A program made the translations under genes and the position numbers. Below, in pieces: positions 1 through 7,314 of a DNA stretch of 20,686 nt. The DNA lies in assembly GCA_964525785.1 (NCBI GenBank), contig CAZGIX010000071.1:1-20686 (forward strand), read 5' to 3'. Origin of the DNA: JAQBDA01 sp964525785. Its GTDB lineage: Bacteria > Chloroflexota > Anaerolineae > Anaerolineales > UBA4823. How positions within the stretch are numbered: the first letter of the stretch is position 1; every line of letters begins with the position of its first letter. The notes beneath the pieces were generated by a model. It ran no database searches. It was not told the origin of the DNA and saw only the letters and a list, made by a program, of their open reading frames with translations.

Positions 1-125
1 ACACGGAATAAGTAAGATAGCTCTTCAACGATCATCGTTATATAATGTGGATACGATATAATTTAGCGCCAGACTGAGGTATTCATCGACCCTTTGACCC
101 AATAGCGCAGATAGAGAATCTCAGG

Positions 126-159
126 ATCGCATGCCTTGAATGCCTTTTTTCCATGCGAT
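126..159. other. inverted repeat upstream of the first aldo/keto reductase
   Basis: A perfect 8-bp inverted repeat, ATCGCATG (126-133) and CATGCGAT (152-159), is separated by 18 nt containing a run of six T. It lies about 75 bp upstream of the first gene. It could be an operator, a weak terminator of an upstream gene, or chance. The rest of 1-232 has TATAAT-like hexamers at 41-46 and 57-62 but no convincing -35 element for either. Confidence 0.3.
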
Positions 160-232
160 GTGGGTCGAAGAGTTGGCGAGTACAAAACGGCAGGCAACCA
201 GATCATAACCAGATCGAACAAAAGGGATGCAT

Positions 233-1204
233 ATGAAATATCGCCGCTTTGGCAGGACTGACTGGATGATCAGCGATGTAGGCTACGGCATGTGGGGCAT
301 GGGTGGCTGGAGCGGCTCGGATGATGCCGAGTCTAGCAATGCGCTGCAGTACTCGGTGGAACTGGGCTGCAATTTCTTTGACACTGCCTGGGGCTACGGC
401 AATGGTCACAGCGAGGGCTTACTGGGTGCCCTGGTGCGCGCCAACCCGGATAAAAGGCTCTTCACCGCTACCAAAATCCCGCCCAAGAACTTTATCTGGC
501 CCAGCCGGCGGGAGTTCAGCCTGGATGACTGCTTCCCGCCTGAACACATCCATGCCTACGTACATAAGAGCCTGGTAAACCTGGGGTTGGATTCGGTCGA
601 CCTGATCCAATTCCACGTGTGGGAGGACAGCTGGGTGAGGGATGAGCGCTGGGCGCGCGCCATGGACGACCTGCGCAGCCAGGGCCTGATCCGGGCAGTT
701 GGGATCAGCATAAACCGGTGGGAGCCGTGGAACGGGGTGCGCACCGTGCGCAGCGGGTTGATCGACGCAGTGCAGGTGATCTACAACATCTTCGACCAGA
801 AACCAGAGGATGAGCTCTTCCCCGCCTGCCAGGAGATGGACGTGGCAGTTATCGCCCGGGTGCCCTTCGATGAAGGCAGCCTGACCGGGTCGCTGACCAA
901 GGACAGCCAATGGCCCGAGGGCGACTGGCGCAACACATATTTCGTCCCCGAGAACCTGGAGTCCACCTTGGAGCACGTCGAGCGCCTGAAGCCGCTCGTG
1001 CCGCAGGGCATGAGCCTGCCCGAAATGGCAATGCGCTTCATTTTGAACCACCCGGCAGTGAGCACGATTATCCCCGGGATGCGCAAGCGCCGCCATGTGC
1101 AGGCAAATCTCGCGTGCAGCGACCTAGGCCCACTGCCCGAGGACCTGCATGCCCGCCTGCGCTCCCATCGCTGGGTGCGCACACCTACCTCCTGGTCGCA
1201 ATAA
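233..1204 (+). CDS. aldo/keto reductase family protein
   Basis: A 323-residue predicted cytoplasmic NAD(P)H-dependent oxidoreductase of the aldo/keto reductase superfamily, with a TIM-barrel fold. All four family catalytic residues can be placed: Asp50 and Tyr55 in the FFDTAWGYG segment, Lys81 in TATK, and His128 in DLIQFHVW. The C-terminal NHPAVSTIIPGMRKRRH segment matches the usual cofactor-phosphate-binding region. I chose ATG 233 (MKYRRFGRTD) over ATG 227 because the purine-rich AAAAGGG then sits at normal Shine-Dalgarno distance and the N-terminus matches the family. The substrate cannot be read from sequence. The gene is alone, followed at once by a palindromic hairpin that probably ends transcription. 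The family call is firm; the specific function is open. Confidence 0.93.
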   Translation: MKYRRFGRTDWMISDVGYGMWGMGGWSGSDDAESSNALQYSVELGCNFFDTAWGYGNGHSEGLLGALVRANPDKRLFTATKIPPKNFIWPSRREFSLDDCFPPEHIHAYVHKSLVNLGLDSVDLIQFHVWEDSWVRDERWARAMDDLRSQGLIRAVGISINRWEPWNGVRTVRSGLIDAVQVIYNIFDQKPEDELFPACQEMDVAVIARVPFDEGSLTGSLTKDSQWPEGDWRNTYFVPENLESTLEHVERLKPLVPQGMSLPEMAMRFILNHPAVSTIIPGMRKRRHVQANLACSDLGPLPEDLHARLRSHRWVRTPTSWSQ

Positions 1205-1235
1205 ATCCACCAATTTAACAACTAGAAGCTGTCTA

Positions 1236-1303
1236 AAAAATAAGGTAAAGGAGGTGTTTTGCGGCGGCTGCGCCGCCGCAAAACACCTCAACTTACCATT
1301 TTT
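1236..1303. repeat. long perfect intergenic hairpin (palindrome family, copy A)
   Basis: The core is an 18-bp perfect stem, 1251-1268 pairing with 1272-1289, around a 3-nt loop TGC. The stem runs from GAGGTGTTTT to a GC-only tip. An outer imperfect stem pairs AAAAAT (1236-1241) and GGTAA (1244-1248) with TTACC (1293-1297) and ATTTTT (1298-1303). It begins about 30 nt after the stop of the aldo/keto reductase. It could act as a terminator or mRNA 3'-end stabiliser. Copies B to E share the architecture of a long perfect stem with a tiny loop. Confidence 0.75.
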
Positions 1304-1401
1304 GAGATGAACTCTATCCTGAGCACGGGAGAAGAGATCAGGGTGTTGTGTTTGGGCGGGCCGCAGTCAAAAAGGGGCGATATAATACAATTATGATCTA
1401 C

Positions 1402-1407
1402 TATAAT
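1402..1407 (+). promoter_or_regulatory. TATAAT box just upstream of the 1422 gene
   Basis: A perfect -10 hexamer ends 14 nt before ATG 1422, which would leave a leader of only about 8 nt. There is no good -35 and no clear Shine-Dalgarno. A second TATAAT lies at 1381-1386. The spacing suggests a near-leaderless transcript. Confidence 0.4.
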
Positions 1408-1421
1408 GGGATATATTGCCC

Positions 1422-2885
1422 ATGAACAACATCGATCATCGACACGATTTTCAGGAGGAGACCAGCCACACCTGGCTGAAGCATGCTGCCATCTGTTATG
1501 TGCCCGGACCTGCGCCTACTCCCCTGCTTGAGGAGGTTGTTGCCGGCATCCTGGACGCCTTCCGCCGGCGCGGGCACGATATTCAGCAAAATCCATCCAA
1601 CAGTACCGACATCTTGCTCACCAGCGCACCATACGGGGAGCCGCTCACCTGGCGCAAGTCGATTCTGCTCACCGGACGGAGGCGCTTCAAGCTGGATCAG
1701 TCTCCGACGGTATTCAGCCTGATCCACATCCGCCGGGACCAGCTCGAGGCCGTCCTGGCACACTTCGAGCGCGCCCTGGCAAAAGAACCCCTCGATCCGG
1801 GGGACTACGCCTTTCCGGGGCTGGCGCCTGCAGCTCACCACGTTCTACACGAGCAAGGCCGGCGCGGTGGACCGATCCTGGCCCTGGAGCGGCTTCTGCA
1901 AGCCCAGTCTAAGTGCATCAACCTGCTGCTCCTGGTCGGCGACATGCAGCCCGAGGGCGTTTATCACTTCGACCTGGTTGGCGGTTTCCCATACAGCGAC
2001 GGCAGCCAACCGGACGGTTTTTACCAGGATATCGCCTTGCGCATGCTGACAAAAGTCAGCACGCACGAGATCACCGACCACCAGATGGTGGGCGAGGCGC
2101 TGCCCCTGGCTGCCTGGCAGGCACTCGAGACGCCCTCCGCCATGTGCGCGGCTGCCCGAGAGCTGGATAGGCGCGGCTTTTTTACCGAGATGGTGCGCAT
2201 CAGCGACCTGGTGCATGTGCCTAGCGTGTCAGAGTCAGTCTCCAGCCAGTACAGCGAGGGCTGCTTCGCTACCTGGGATGCCGATCTGGGCGCTCTGATC
2301 GCCACGATCACCGGCAGCGCTCGCCCGGTTAACAAAGGCGAGATCAGCGCCGACGACCTGACGGTGATCACCGGAGTACGACCGGACAGCCAGGGTGCCC
2401 TGGTACGCTATGTGCAGGACAAAGCGAACTACCCGCCCTCGTCTGAAGCGGTCGAGATGTACGGCATGGACCTGAGCCTGCCGCGCGTCAGCCACCCATC
2501 TGGCAACCAGGTCCCGGTGGTGCGCTCCAAGCTGCACGGTCACCGCGGGATCGCTGCCTACAACCCAGAGCTGGTAGAGTTCGTCCCACTCGACATGCCC
2601 TACTACCACTATCCGGTCACCTGCGCCACCGAAGCCCAGGCAACCGCCATACGCAATGCTTTCGCCCGCTCTCAAGCGCTCAACCACCCTGCAGACCCGC
2701 GCCAGGTTATCTTCACCATCTTGCCCACCCACGGGGTGGTCATCGTCGAGAAATGGGTGGCGGGCAAAGCCCCAATCCAGATCATCTGGGAGCACTTCGA
2801 CGCCGGTCACCTGGTGCTGGATAAGCGTGTGCCGCAAAACCTGGTGATCTACAGGTCTTCTGCAGGGAAGATGGCATTGGTTTAA
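1422..2885 (+). CDS. unrecognised conserved-looking protein, 487 residues
   Basis: I do not recognise the family. The protein is soluble, with no signal peptide or membrane segment. The N-terminal third (about residues 10-120) alternates hydrophobic strands and amphipathic helices, with the segments AAICYVPGPAPTP, TDILLTSAPYGEP and KSILLTG suggesting a Rossmann-like alpha/beta fold. The middle contains HFDLVGGFPYSDGSQPDGFYQDIALRM and the striking SEGCFATWDADLGALIATITGSARPVNKGE. The C-terminal part has a His/Tyr-rich stretch (PLDMPYYHYPVTCATEAQA) that could bind metal or substrate. ATG 1422 is preferred over the in-frame TTG at 1416. Only 10 nt separate its stop from the downstream short-chain dehydrogenase, and that gene has no ribosome-binding site of its own, so the two are probably co-transcribed and translationally coupled. 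A shared metabolic step is possible but unproven. Confidence 0.8.
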   Translation: MNNIDHRHDFQEETSHTWLKHAAICYVPGPAPTPLLEEVVAGILDAFRRRGHDIQQNPSNSTDILLTSAPYGEPLTWRKSILLTGRRRFKLDQSPTVFSLIHIRRDQLEAVLAHFERALAKEPLDPGDYAFPGLAPAAHHVLHEQGRRGGPILALERLLQAQSKCINLLLLVGDMQPEGVYHFDLVGGFPYSDGSQPDGFYQDIALRMLTKVSTHEITDHQMVGEALPLAAWQALETPSAMCAAARELDRRGFFTEMVRISDLVHVPSVSESVSSQYSEGCFATWDADLGALIATITGSARPVNKGEISADDLTVITGVRPDSQGALVRYVQDKANYPPSSEAVEMYGMDLSLPRVSHPSGNQVPVVRSKLHGHRGIAAYNPELVEFVPLDMPYYHYPVTCATEAQATAIRNAFARSQALNHPADPRQVIFTILPTHGVVIVEKWVAGKAPIQIIWEHFDAGHLVLDKRVPQNLVIYRSSAGKMALV

Positions 2886-2895
2886 CGGTCCAAAC

Positions 2896-3690
2896 ATGCC
2901 AGACCATGTCTTCTACGATAAGGTTACCCTGGTAACGGGGGCGTCCAGCGGTATCGGCCGCGCCGCTGCCCTGGCTTTGGCCCGACATGGAGCACACCTG
3001 GCCCTGGCAGCCCGCCGTGAGGGGCGGCTGCACGACCTCGCCAGGGAGATCCAGGCACTCGACCGGAGCGCCCTGGCGCTGCCTGCCGATGTCACCGATC
3101 GAACTCAGGTAGATGCGCTGGTGCGGTCCACGATAGAATATTTTGGACGAGTGGACATCCTGGTCTCGAACGCCGGTGAATACGTGCGCGCCCCGCTGAG
3201 CGCTCTCCAGGTAGAAGATATTCAGCATTCCATGGCAATTAACTACTACGGTGGGATTTACGCTATTCTGGCGGTCCTCCCGCATATGCAGGCACGCCGC
3301 AGCGGGCACATTGTCCTGGTGACCAGCATGGATGGCAAGGTGGGCTTACCCCTGGATGCGCCTTATGTCTCCGCTAAATTCGCCCTGACCGGCTTTGCAG
3401 ATGTGCTGCGCCAGGAGCTGCACGGCAGCGGCATCTTCGTCAGCAATATCCTGCCTGGGCGGGTGGATACCGATATGATCGCCCACCTGCGCCTGCCGTG
3501 GGTATCTGCCAAGATCCCACCGGAGGCAGTTGCAGGTGCGATCGTGCGCGCCATCCGTAAGCGCCAGCCGGAGGTGATCGTCCCTTTCCAGGCCCGCTTA
3601 TTCTACTACGCCAATATCCTCTCCCCCCACCTGGGGGACTGGATTGCCCGCCGCTTTCATCTGGAAGGCTGGGATGAGTACAGAAGGTAA
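2896..3690 (+). CDS. short-chain dehydrogenase/reductase (SDR)
   Basis: A 264-residue classical SDR oxidoreductase using NAD(P)H. The dinucleotide-binding motif TGASSGIG is at residues 14-21, the structural SNAGE motif is around Asn92, and the catalytic Ser144, Tyr157 and Lys161 (YVSAK) are all present, with Asn116 completing the tetrad. The basic AARREGRL stretch after strand 2 suggests an NADP(H) preference. Most of the length fits a classical SDR. The last 35 residues (FQARLFYYANILSPHLGDWIARRFHLEGW) form a hydrophobic/amphipathic extension like those of SDRs acting on lipids or other hydrophobic substrates. It starts 10 nt after the upstream gene without a Shine-Dalgarno, implying coupling. 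The substrate is unknown. Confidence 0.93.
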   Translation: MPDHVFYDKVTLVTGASSGIGRAAALALARHGAHLALAARREGRLHDLAREIQALDRSALALPADVTDRTQVDALVRSTIEYFGRVDILVSNAGEYVRAPLSALQVEDIQHSMAINYYGGIYAILAVLPHMQARRSGHIVLVTSMDGKVGLPLDAPYVSAKFALTGFADVLRQELHGSGIFVSNILPGRVDTDMIAHLRLPWVSAKIPPEAVAGAIVRAIRKRQPEVIVPFQARLFYYANILSPHLGDWIARRFHLEGWDEYRR

Positions 3691-3696
3691 ATAAAA

Positions 3697-3720
3697 AACG
3701 AGCCCCTTGCGGAGCTCGTT
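3697..3720. terminator. stem-loop terminator between SDR and SWIM genes
   Basis: AACGAGC (3697-3703) pairs with GCTCGTT (3714-3720) around a 10-nt loop. An A-tract precedes it and a T-rich run follows (GTTTTGTTTG at 3730-3740). It lies 6 nt after the SDR stop and between convergent genes, so it may work in both directions. Confidence 0.6.
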
Positions 3721-3770
3721 GTGGTTTCGAGTTTTGTTTGCTTGGCTATATGCAGCATGCTGCATGCAGC

Positions 3771-4016
3771 TCACGCGTTGAATACCGTTTCCGGAAGCAT
3801 GTCTTCCAGGAGGATCTCAAGAGCCATCGTATGGCTGCAGCGCCCGCGGGTTTGAAAGAAATCACAATCACATTGCCAGACACCATGATCCAGTTGCACA
3901 GTATGCGGGTTGTTCTCCCCCGCAATCGTTACCGAAAGTGTATCAAACTTAATCCGTTCTCTTTGTGCTGCATATCGTTTGGCTTTTTCAATTTTTCCGA
4001 TCATCCCGTAGTCCAT
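3771..4016 (-). CDS. small SWIM-type zinc-finger protein
   Basis: An 81-residue protein with a SWIM zinc-finger signature: Cys49-x-Cys51, eight residues, then Cys60-x-His62 (CDCDFFQTRGRCSH). SWIM domains bind zinc and occur in proteins acting on DNA or in protein-protein interactions. Here the domain is almost the whole protein, preceded by about 25 basic residues (KIEKAKRYAAQRERIKF) and a short beta-rich segment. The start is supported by AAAGGAGA about 7 nt upstream of ATG 4016. It has its own near-consensus promoter (4145-4173) and a leader of about 120 nt carrying a candidate leader peptide and a hairpin. The target of the finger cannot be inferred. Confidence 0.85.
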   Translation of the reverse strand: MDYGMIGKIEKAKRYAAQRERIKFDTLSVTIAGENNPHTVQLDHGVWQCDCDFFQTRGRCSHTMALEILLEDMLPETVFNA

Positions 4017-4052
4017 TCGAAAGGTCTCCTTTCAATAGTGGGTAAATAATCA

Positions 4053-4081
4053 ACAGGCACGCGCGTCAGTCGCGTGCCTGT
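4053..4081 (-). promoter_or_regulatory. hairpin in the SWIM-gene mRNA leader
   Basis: An 11-bp perfect stem, 4053-4063 with 4071-4081, encloses a 7-nt loop. On the minus strand it is followed by TTGATTATTT, a weak U-rich run. It begins on the last base of the putative leader-peptide stop codon and ends 36 nt before the SWIM start. It could be an attenuator, an mRNA stabiliser or a weak terminator. Confidence 0.55.
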
Positions 4082-4122
4082 CAGGGTCTAGCGCAATATT
4101 CACTTGTAGGTACGTCCCGCAT
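4081..4122 (-). CDS. candidate 13-residue leader peptide upstream of the SWIM gene
   Basis: On the minus strand, an ATG at 4122 opens the frame MRDVPTSEYCARP and stops with TGA at 4083-4081. A GGAGG Shine-Dalgarno (4134-4130) lies 7 nt before the ATG, a few bases downstream of the predicted start of transcription. The TGA abuts an 11-bp hairpin, the geometry expected if ribosome position controls hairpin formation. The peptide has no run of a single amino acid, so the signal would not be classical amino-acid attenuation. The reading frame is short enough to be chance. Confidence 0.4.
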   Translation of the reverse strand: MRDVPTSEYCARP

Positions 4123-4144
4123 AAGTATGCCTCCGTATGAAATC

Positions 4145-4173
4145 AGTATAAGCGAACTGGGGTGGAAAGTCAA
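4145..4173 (-). promoter_or_regulatory. near-consensus housekeeping promoter for the SWIM gene
   Basis: Read on the minus strand, the -35 TTGACT (4173-4168) and -10 TATACT (4150-4145) are separated by exactly 17 nt. The expected start is near 4138, giving a leader of about 120 nt before ATG 4016. Confidence 0.75.
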
Positions 4174-4295
4174 CTACAGTTTTAAGAGTCTTTGATTAAT
4201 GTTCTGAAGGCCACCCATTCTCGAAATCTGCATGCCCCCCTGAGGTGAGATCCTCAGTTGCTCGCCGTGTAAGGCAAGAGATCGATGGGCAGGAT

Positions 4296-4301
4296 TATAA
4301 T
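4296..4301 (+). promoter_or_regulatory. TATAAT box just upstream of the glycosyltransferase
   Basis: A perfect -10 hexamer ends 15 nt before ATG 4317, implying a leader of about 9 nt without a Shine-Dalgarno. The -35 region (GCAAGA) is poor. The rest of 4174-4295 shows a 6-bp stem, CTGAGG (4240-4245) with CCTCAG (4252-4257), and nothing else I can name. Confidence 0.4.
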
Positions 4302-4316
4302 TCGTGCAACGCCGCT

Positions 4317-6194
4317 ATGACGTCCACCAACGTTGGATATACACCTGCCCAAAACCACACCACCTGGTTGATAAAGATCAGCTCATTATCATCCCTGCCC
4401 TGCTGGCTGGCTTTGCTGGCTGGCCTGGTTTACCTGGCCCAATCCTGGGGGTATGCCCACAGCCTAGAATCGGTCCTGGATGAGGGAGCGTACCTTTATA
4501 AAGGGTACGCATTCATCACAGGGCAGTACCATATTTACCAGGATTACGGCTTCTGGAGCAACCACATGCCGCTGGCATTCTACATCCCGGGCAGTGTGCA
4601 GGCTGTCTTCGGACTGGGACTGCGCAGCGCACGCTACTTTGCACTACTGCTGGGCGGCTTAATGCTGCTCGGCTTGTGGCTCGTCACCCGCCGCCTGAGC
4701 AACCCGTGGTGGGCCGCCCTGGTGATCGCCGGTACCGCACTCAACCCCGCGGTTATCAAAATGTACAGCACAGCCAATTCCCAGGTCTTGATCGCCTGCA
4801 TGCTGGTCTGGACCCTGGCGCTTACCCTGGGAGATAAACGCCCGCTATGGCAGCTTATCCTGGGCACAATCCTGGCAGCGGCAATCTGGATGACGCGCGT
4901 CAACCTGTTTCCACTCTTGCCTTTGCTGGTAGCCTACATATACTGGCAGCACGGTCGCAGAGCCGGCATGCTGTCAGCTGTGGGAGGCAGTCTGTCCCTT
5001 CTGGTACTGCACGCTCTCTTCTGGCCGGATGTCCTGCGAATATACGCATACTGGCTGCCCGACAGCCTGACAAGCATCCTGGCTGCATGGAAGCCGCCGC
5101 AGGCCCAGCTGTTCTGGGACCCTGAGATCGGGCTGGCGACCCGCATCAACAGCACCTTTCGTACCTTCCGCTTCCACTTTTTGGCGCTGGCGGGCATAGC
5201 CGCTGCATGGATATTTTGGCCGCGTAAATCCAGTTGGAAGACCCCTACACAATACCGCACAGCCGTTTTTCTGTCTTTCCTTTTTCTGGCGTTATTTGCC
5301 TTGCACTTTTGGGCTACCATGAGCAAGAACTACTGCGCCTACTGTCTGGAAGGCTACACGGCGTTCTTTATCAGCGTGGGATGGATCACCCTGGCGCTGA
5401 CCTTTGCCTGTTGGTCGAGGGAAGCTGCCTGGCCGCGACAGGTGCTCGCCGCAGTATATGTTCTATTGATTACTGCCGGAGTCGGCTTCAGCAACTTCGA
5501 AGACCTCGGGCGGGCGATCCTGGAGCTAGATTTTCCCTGGATTGGGCTGCCATCCATCGCGGTACTGCTGGAGAACAAATATGGCATCTTACCCCGCCAG
5601 GGGCAGTACCTGGCCGCGGCTGGCACAGGTGCAGCCGCCGGGCTGGCGATTTTGCTTGCCGCCGGCCTGCTGGCGCTGCTGGACTACCGGCGAGCACGGC
5701 GTGCGCGCTATGGATTCTGGGCTGTCATCTGCCTGTTGGCTGCGGGCGCGCTGCTCACCCCGACTTTAGTTCTAGGCCGCGGCTACCAGTCTCTCGACTG
5801 CGGCGGCGACGTGATTGCCTCGTATGAAACCGCTGGACGCCACCTTGCCAGGCTCATCCCACCAGGGTCACAGGTGTACTGGAAAGGCGGCTTATCGGTT
5901 GCTCCTCTTCTCTATGTGCCCGGCATCCAGATCTACCCATCCCAGGTCAACGGCGACTACTCCTACCGCCTGGGAGGCGATCCGGATGCGCTGGAGAAGT
6001 ACGGGCTCTGGAATCACAGACTTGCCAATCGCTGGCTGGACGAGACCGACTATGTGCTGGTCGAAGAGCGATATTATCGTAAATGGTTCAAGGATTGGGT
6101 AGATCAGGATCGCTTTATAGAGCTGGATCCCACTCCGGATAAAGTAGCCTGCCGGGGTAACTCTGCCATCCGTATCTTCAAGCGCCTGTATTAA
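4317..6194 (+). CDS. multi-pass membrane glycosyltransferase, GT-C fold (PMT/ArnT-like)
   Basis: A 625-residue protein with about ten hydrophobic helices and a soluble C-terminal domain of about 130 residues. The first helix (about residues 24-42) is followed by an extracytoplasmic loop with Asp55-Glu56 in ESVLDEGAYLYKGYAFITGQ. The acidic pair at this position is the hallmark of GT-C enzymes of the protein mannosyltransferase/ArnT type, which transfer sugars from polyprenyl-phosphate donors on the outer face of the membrane. Acceptor and sugar are not deducible. I chose ATG 4317. An in-frame GTG at 4245 would add 24 polar, non-conserved-looking residues, and a TATAAT lies between the two starts. 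It is convergent with the GNAT gene, 34 bp away, with no clear terminator between them. Confidence 0.82.
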   Translation: MTSTNVGYTPAQNHTTWLIKISSLSSLPCWLALLAGLVYLAQSWGYAHSLESVLDEGAYLYKGYAFITGQYHIYQDYGFWSNHMPLAFYIPGSVQAVFGLGLRSARYFALLLGGLMLLGLWLVTRRLSNPWWAALVIAGTALNPAVIKMYSTANSQVLIACMLVWTLALTLGDKRPLWQLILGTILAAAIWMTRVNLFPLLPLLVAYIYWQHGRRAGMLSAVGGSLSLLVLHALFWPDVLRIYAYWLPDSLTSILAAWKPPQAQLFWDPEIGLATRINSTFRTFRFHFLALAGIAAAWIFWPRKSSWKTPTQYRTAVFLSFLFLALFALHFWATMSKNYCAYCLEGYTAFFISVGWITLALTFACWSREAAWPRQVLAAVYVLLITAGVGFSNFEDLGRAILELDFPWIGLPSIAVLLENKYGILPRQGQYLAAAGTGAAAGLAILLAAGLLALLDYRRARRARYGFWAVICLLAAGALLTPTLVLGRGYQSLDCGGDVIASYETAGRHLARLIPPGSQVYWKGGLSVAPLLYVPGIQIYPSQVNGDYSYRLGGDPDALEKYGLWNHRLANRWLDETDYVLVEERYYRKWFKDWVDQDRFIELDPTPDKVACRGNSAIRIFKRLY

Positions 6195-6228
6195 TCAGGG
6201 TTTTCATAAGGAAAGGTTTGGTATTTTA

Positions 6229-7233
6229 TTAATCCAGGCGCATCTCCATCCAGACCAGAGTCTGGTGTTCTTGATAACCTGCAGATTGGATGGCCTGACT
6301 GGCTTTACCCCCAGGATAGTCCAGGGAAAGCTGGCGCCTGGGAGAGCTGTTCCTGCGGGCATGCTCCAGAAGAGGAACCACGCCGGTTTCATCACCGCTC
6401 GGGTCGACTGCCAGCCAGAGACTATCGGTATAGCCCAGCGAGCCCTGCCAGGTCAGCACCCCCTCCAGGCGGTTACCCCGTTGGGCAGACCAGTGCTTCA
6501 CGTTCACGTCGTTGAACAGCCGGTAGAAGTAACCCCACAGCCCCGGGTGGATGGCCGGGATGCGTAAAGCCTGGTGCCAGGCCAGGTGGGAGGGGTACAG
6601 CGATTTGAGCCAGAGCTGCTGGGAGGACCAGTCCTCCGGCTTCCGCGACCGGATGTGGATCTCCAGATTGTTGGTGGTTTGAGTGCCAGCCTCTTTATGC
6701 AAGATCAGGTCGGCGTTGGTCAGCGGTTTGCTGTGCCAGGTAGTGCGCCAGGCCCTTTCGATGAAACCCAGCGAGCGATACAAATCGCCAGCGGCATTGT
6801 TCTCGGCCCGCACGTGCAGCCAGACAGCCTCAGATTTACGCCGCTGGACTTGCTCAATAGCAACGGAAGTAAGGCTGCGTGCGATACCGCGCCGCCGGTA
6901 ATCGGGATGCACTGCCACATTCGCGATCAGGTAATAACTGTGCCGCAGACCTGCATATGGGATCAAGGTCAGATTGCCGACCACGCGGCCGTTTTCTTCC
7001 CATACAACCCCGTTAAGCGGCAAGGAATTGCGCGCCCCCGCCCACTGCAAGTAGCCAGAGCCGCGCGCCGCGGAGCGCATCTGCCGCAGGTAGCCATGAC
7101 CTTCCTGGTCCAGCGTATCTGCGAAGCACAGCTCCACCAGGTCTGCCACCTGGTTTATATCCCGGCGAGGGTCGAACGTCCGTATATTTTTCGGACGAGC
7201 ACCGGTAGTGAGAGTTTTGGTAATGGCAGCCAT
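6229..7233 (-). CDS. GNAT family N-acetyltransferase
   Basis: A 334-residue cytoplasmic protein. Residues about 18-160 form a GNAT domain. Acetyl-CoA-binding motif A is ANVAVHPDYRRRGIARSL (Arg113-Gly116 pyrophosphate loop), followed by motif B with AENNAAGDLYRSLGFIER. Residues about 185-334 look like a second, degenerate GNAT-like half without a clear R/Q-x-x-G-x-A loop, as in two-domain GNAT enzymes. The substrate is unknown. The start has no Shine-Dalgarno; a TAAAAT hexamer (7251-7246) sits about 12 nt upstream, suggesting a near-leaderless transcript. It is divergent from the nurA block across 110 bp. Confidence 0.85.
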   Translation of the reverse strand: MAAITKTLTTGARPKNIRTFDPRRDINQVADLVELCFADTLDQEGHGYLRQMRSAARGSGYLQWAGARNSLPLNGVVWEENGRVVGNLTLIPYAGLRHSYYLIANVAVHPDYRRRGIARSLTSVAIEQVQRRKSEAVWLHVRAENNAAGDLYRSLGFIERAWRTTWHSKPLTNADLILHKEAGTQTTNNLEIHIRSRKPEDWSSQQLWLKSLYPSHLAWHQALRIPAIHPGLWGYFYRLFNDVNVKHWSAQRGNRLEGVLTWQGSLGYTDSLWLAVDPSGDETGVVPLLEHARRNSSPRRQLSLDYPGGKASQAIQSAGYQEHQTLVWMEMRLD

Positions 7234-7239
7234 ACGGTT

Positions 7240-7254
7240 GGGTAAATTTTACCC
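7240..7254. promoter_or_regulatory. palindrome GGGTAAATTTTACCC between GNAT and nurA
   Basis: Two perfect 7-bp arms (7240-7246 and 7248-7254) flank a single central base, 7 bp upstream of the GNAT start and overlapping its likely -10 region. The form fits an operator for a dimeric repressor, but no regulator is encoded nearby. Confidence 0.4.
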
Positions 7255-7281
7255 CAGAATAGTTAATGGTACATTTTTCCC

Positions 7282-7310
7282 TTGCAGGCTGGAGCGTCCT
7301 CCTGTACAAT
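7282..7310 (+). promoter_or_regulatory. promoter of the nurA-herA block
   Basis: The -35 TTGCAG (7282-7287) and -10 TACAAT (7305-7310) are separated by 17 nt, with TG directly before the -10. Transcription should start near 7317, about 27 nt before ATG 7344. Confidence 0.65.
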
Positions 7311-7314
7311 ACCC

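Noticed and set aside
39..62. Two TATAAT hexamers near the left edge as promoter of the first gene
   Set aside because: Neither has a -35 element at 16-18 nt, and they lie about 170 bp from the gene. An AT-rich stretch explains them.
910..1218. Long overlapping frames inside the aldo/keto reductase, NurA, HerA, proA and other genes
   Set aside because: These are shadows of GC-rich coding sequence. They lack start signals, and the opposing or overlapping frame encodes a recognised protein with intact motifs.
4245..4316. N-terminal extension of the glycosyltransferase from GTG 4245
   Set aside because: A TATAAT lies within it, the 24 residues are polar and unlike a GT-C N-terminus, and ATG 4317 gives a normal first helix.
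6195..6228. Terminator between the convergent glycosyltransferase and GNAT genes
   Set aside because: The 34 bp contain T-rich stretches but no stem longer than about 4 bp.
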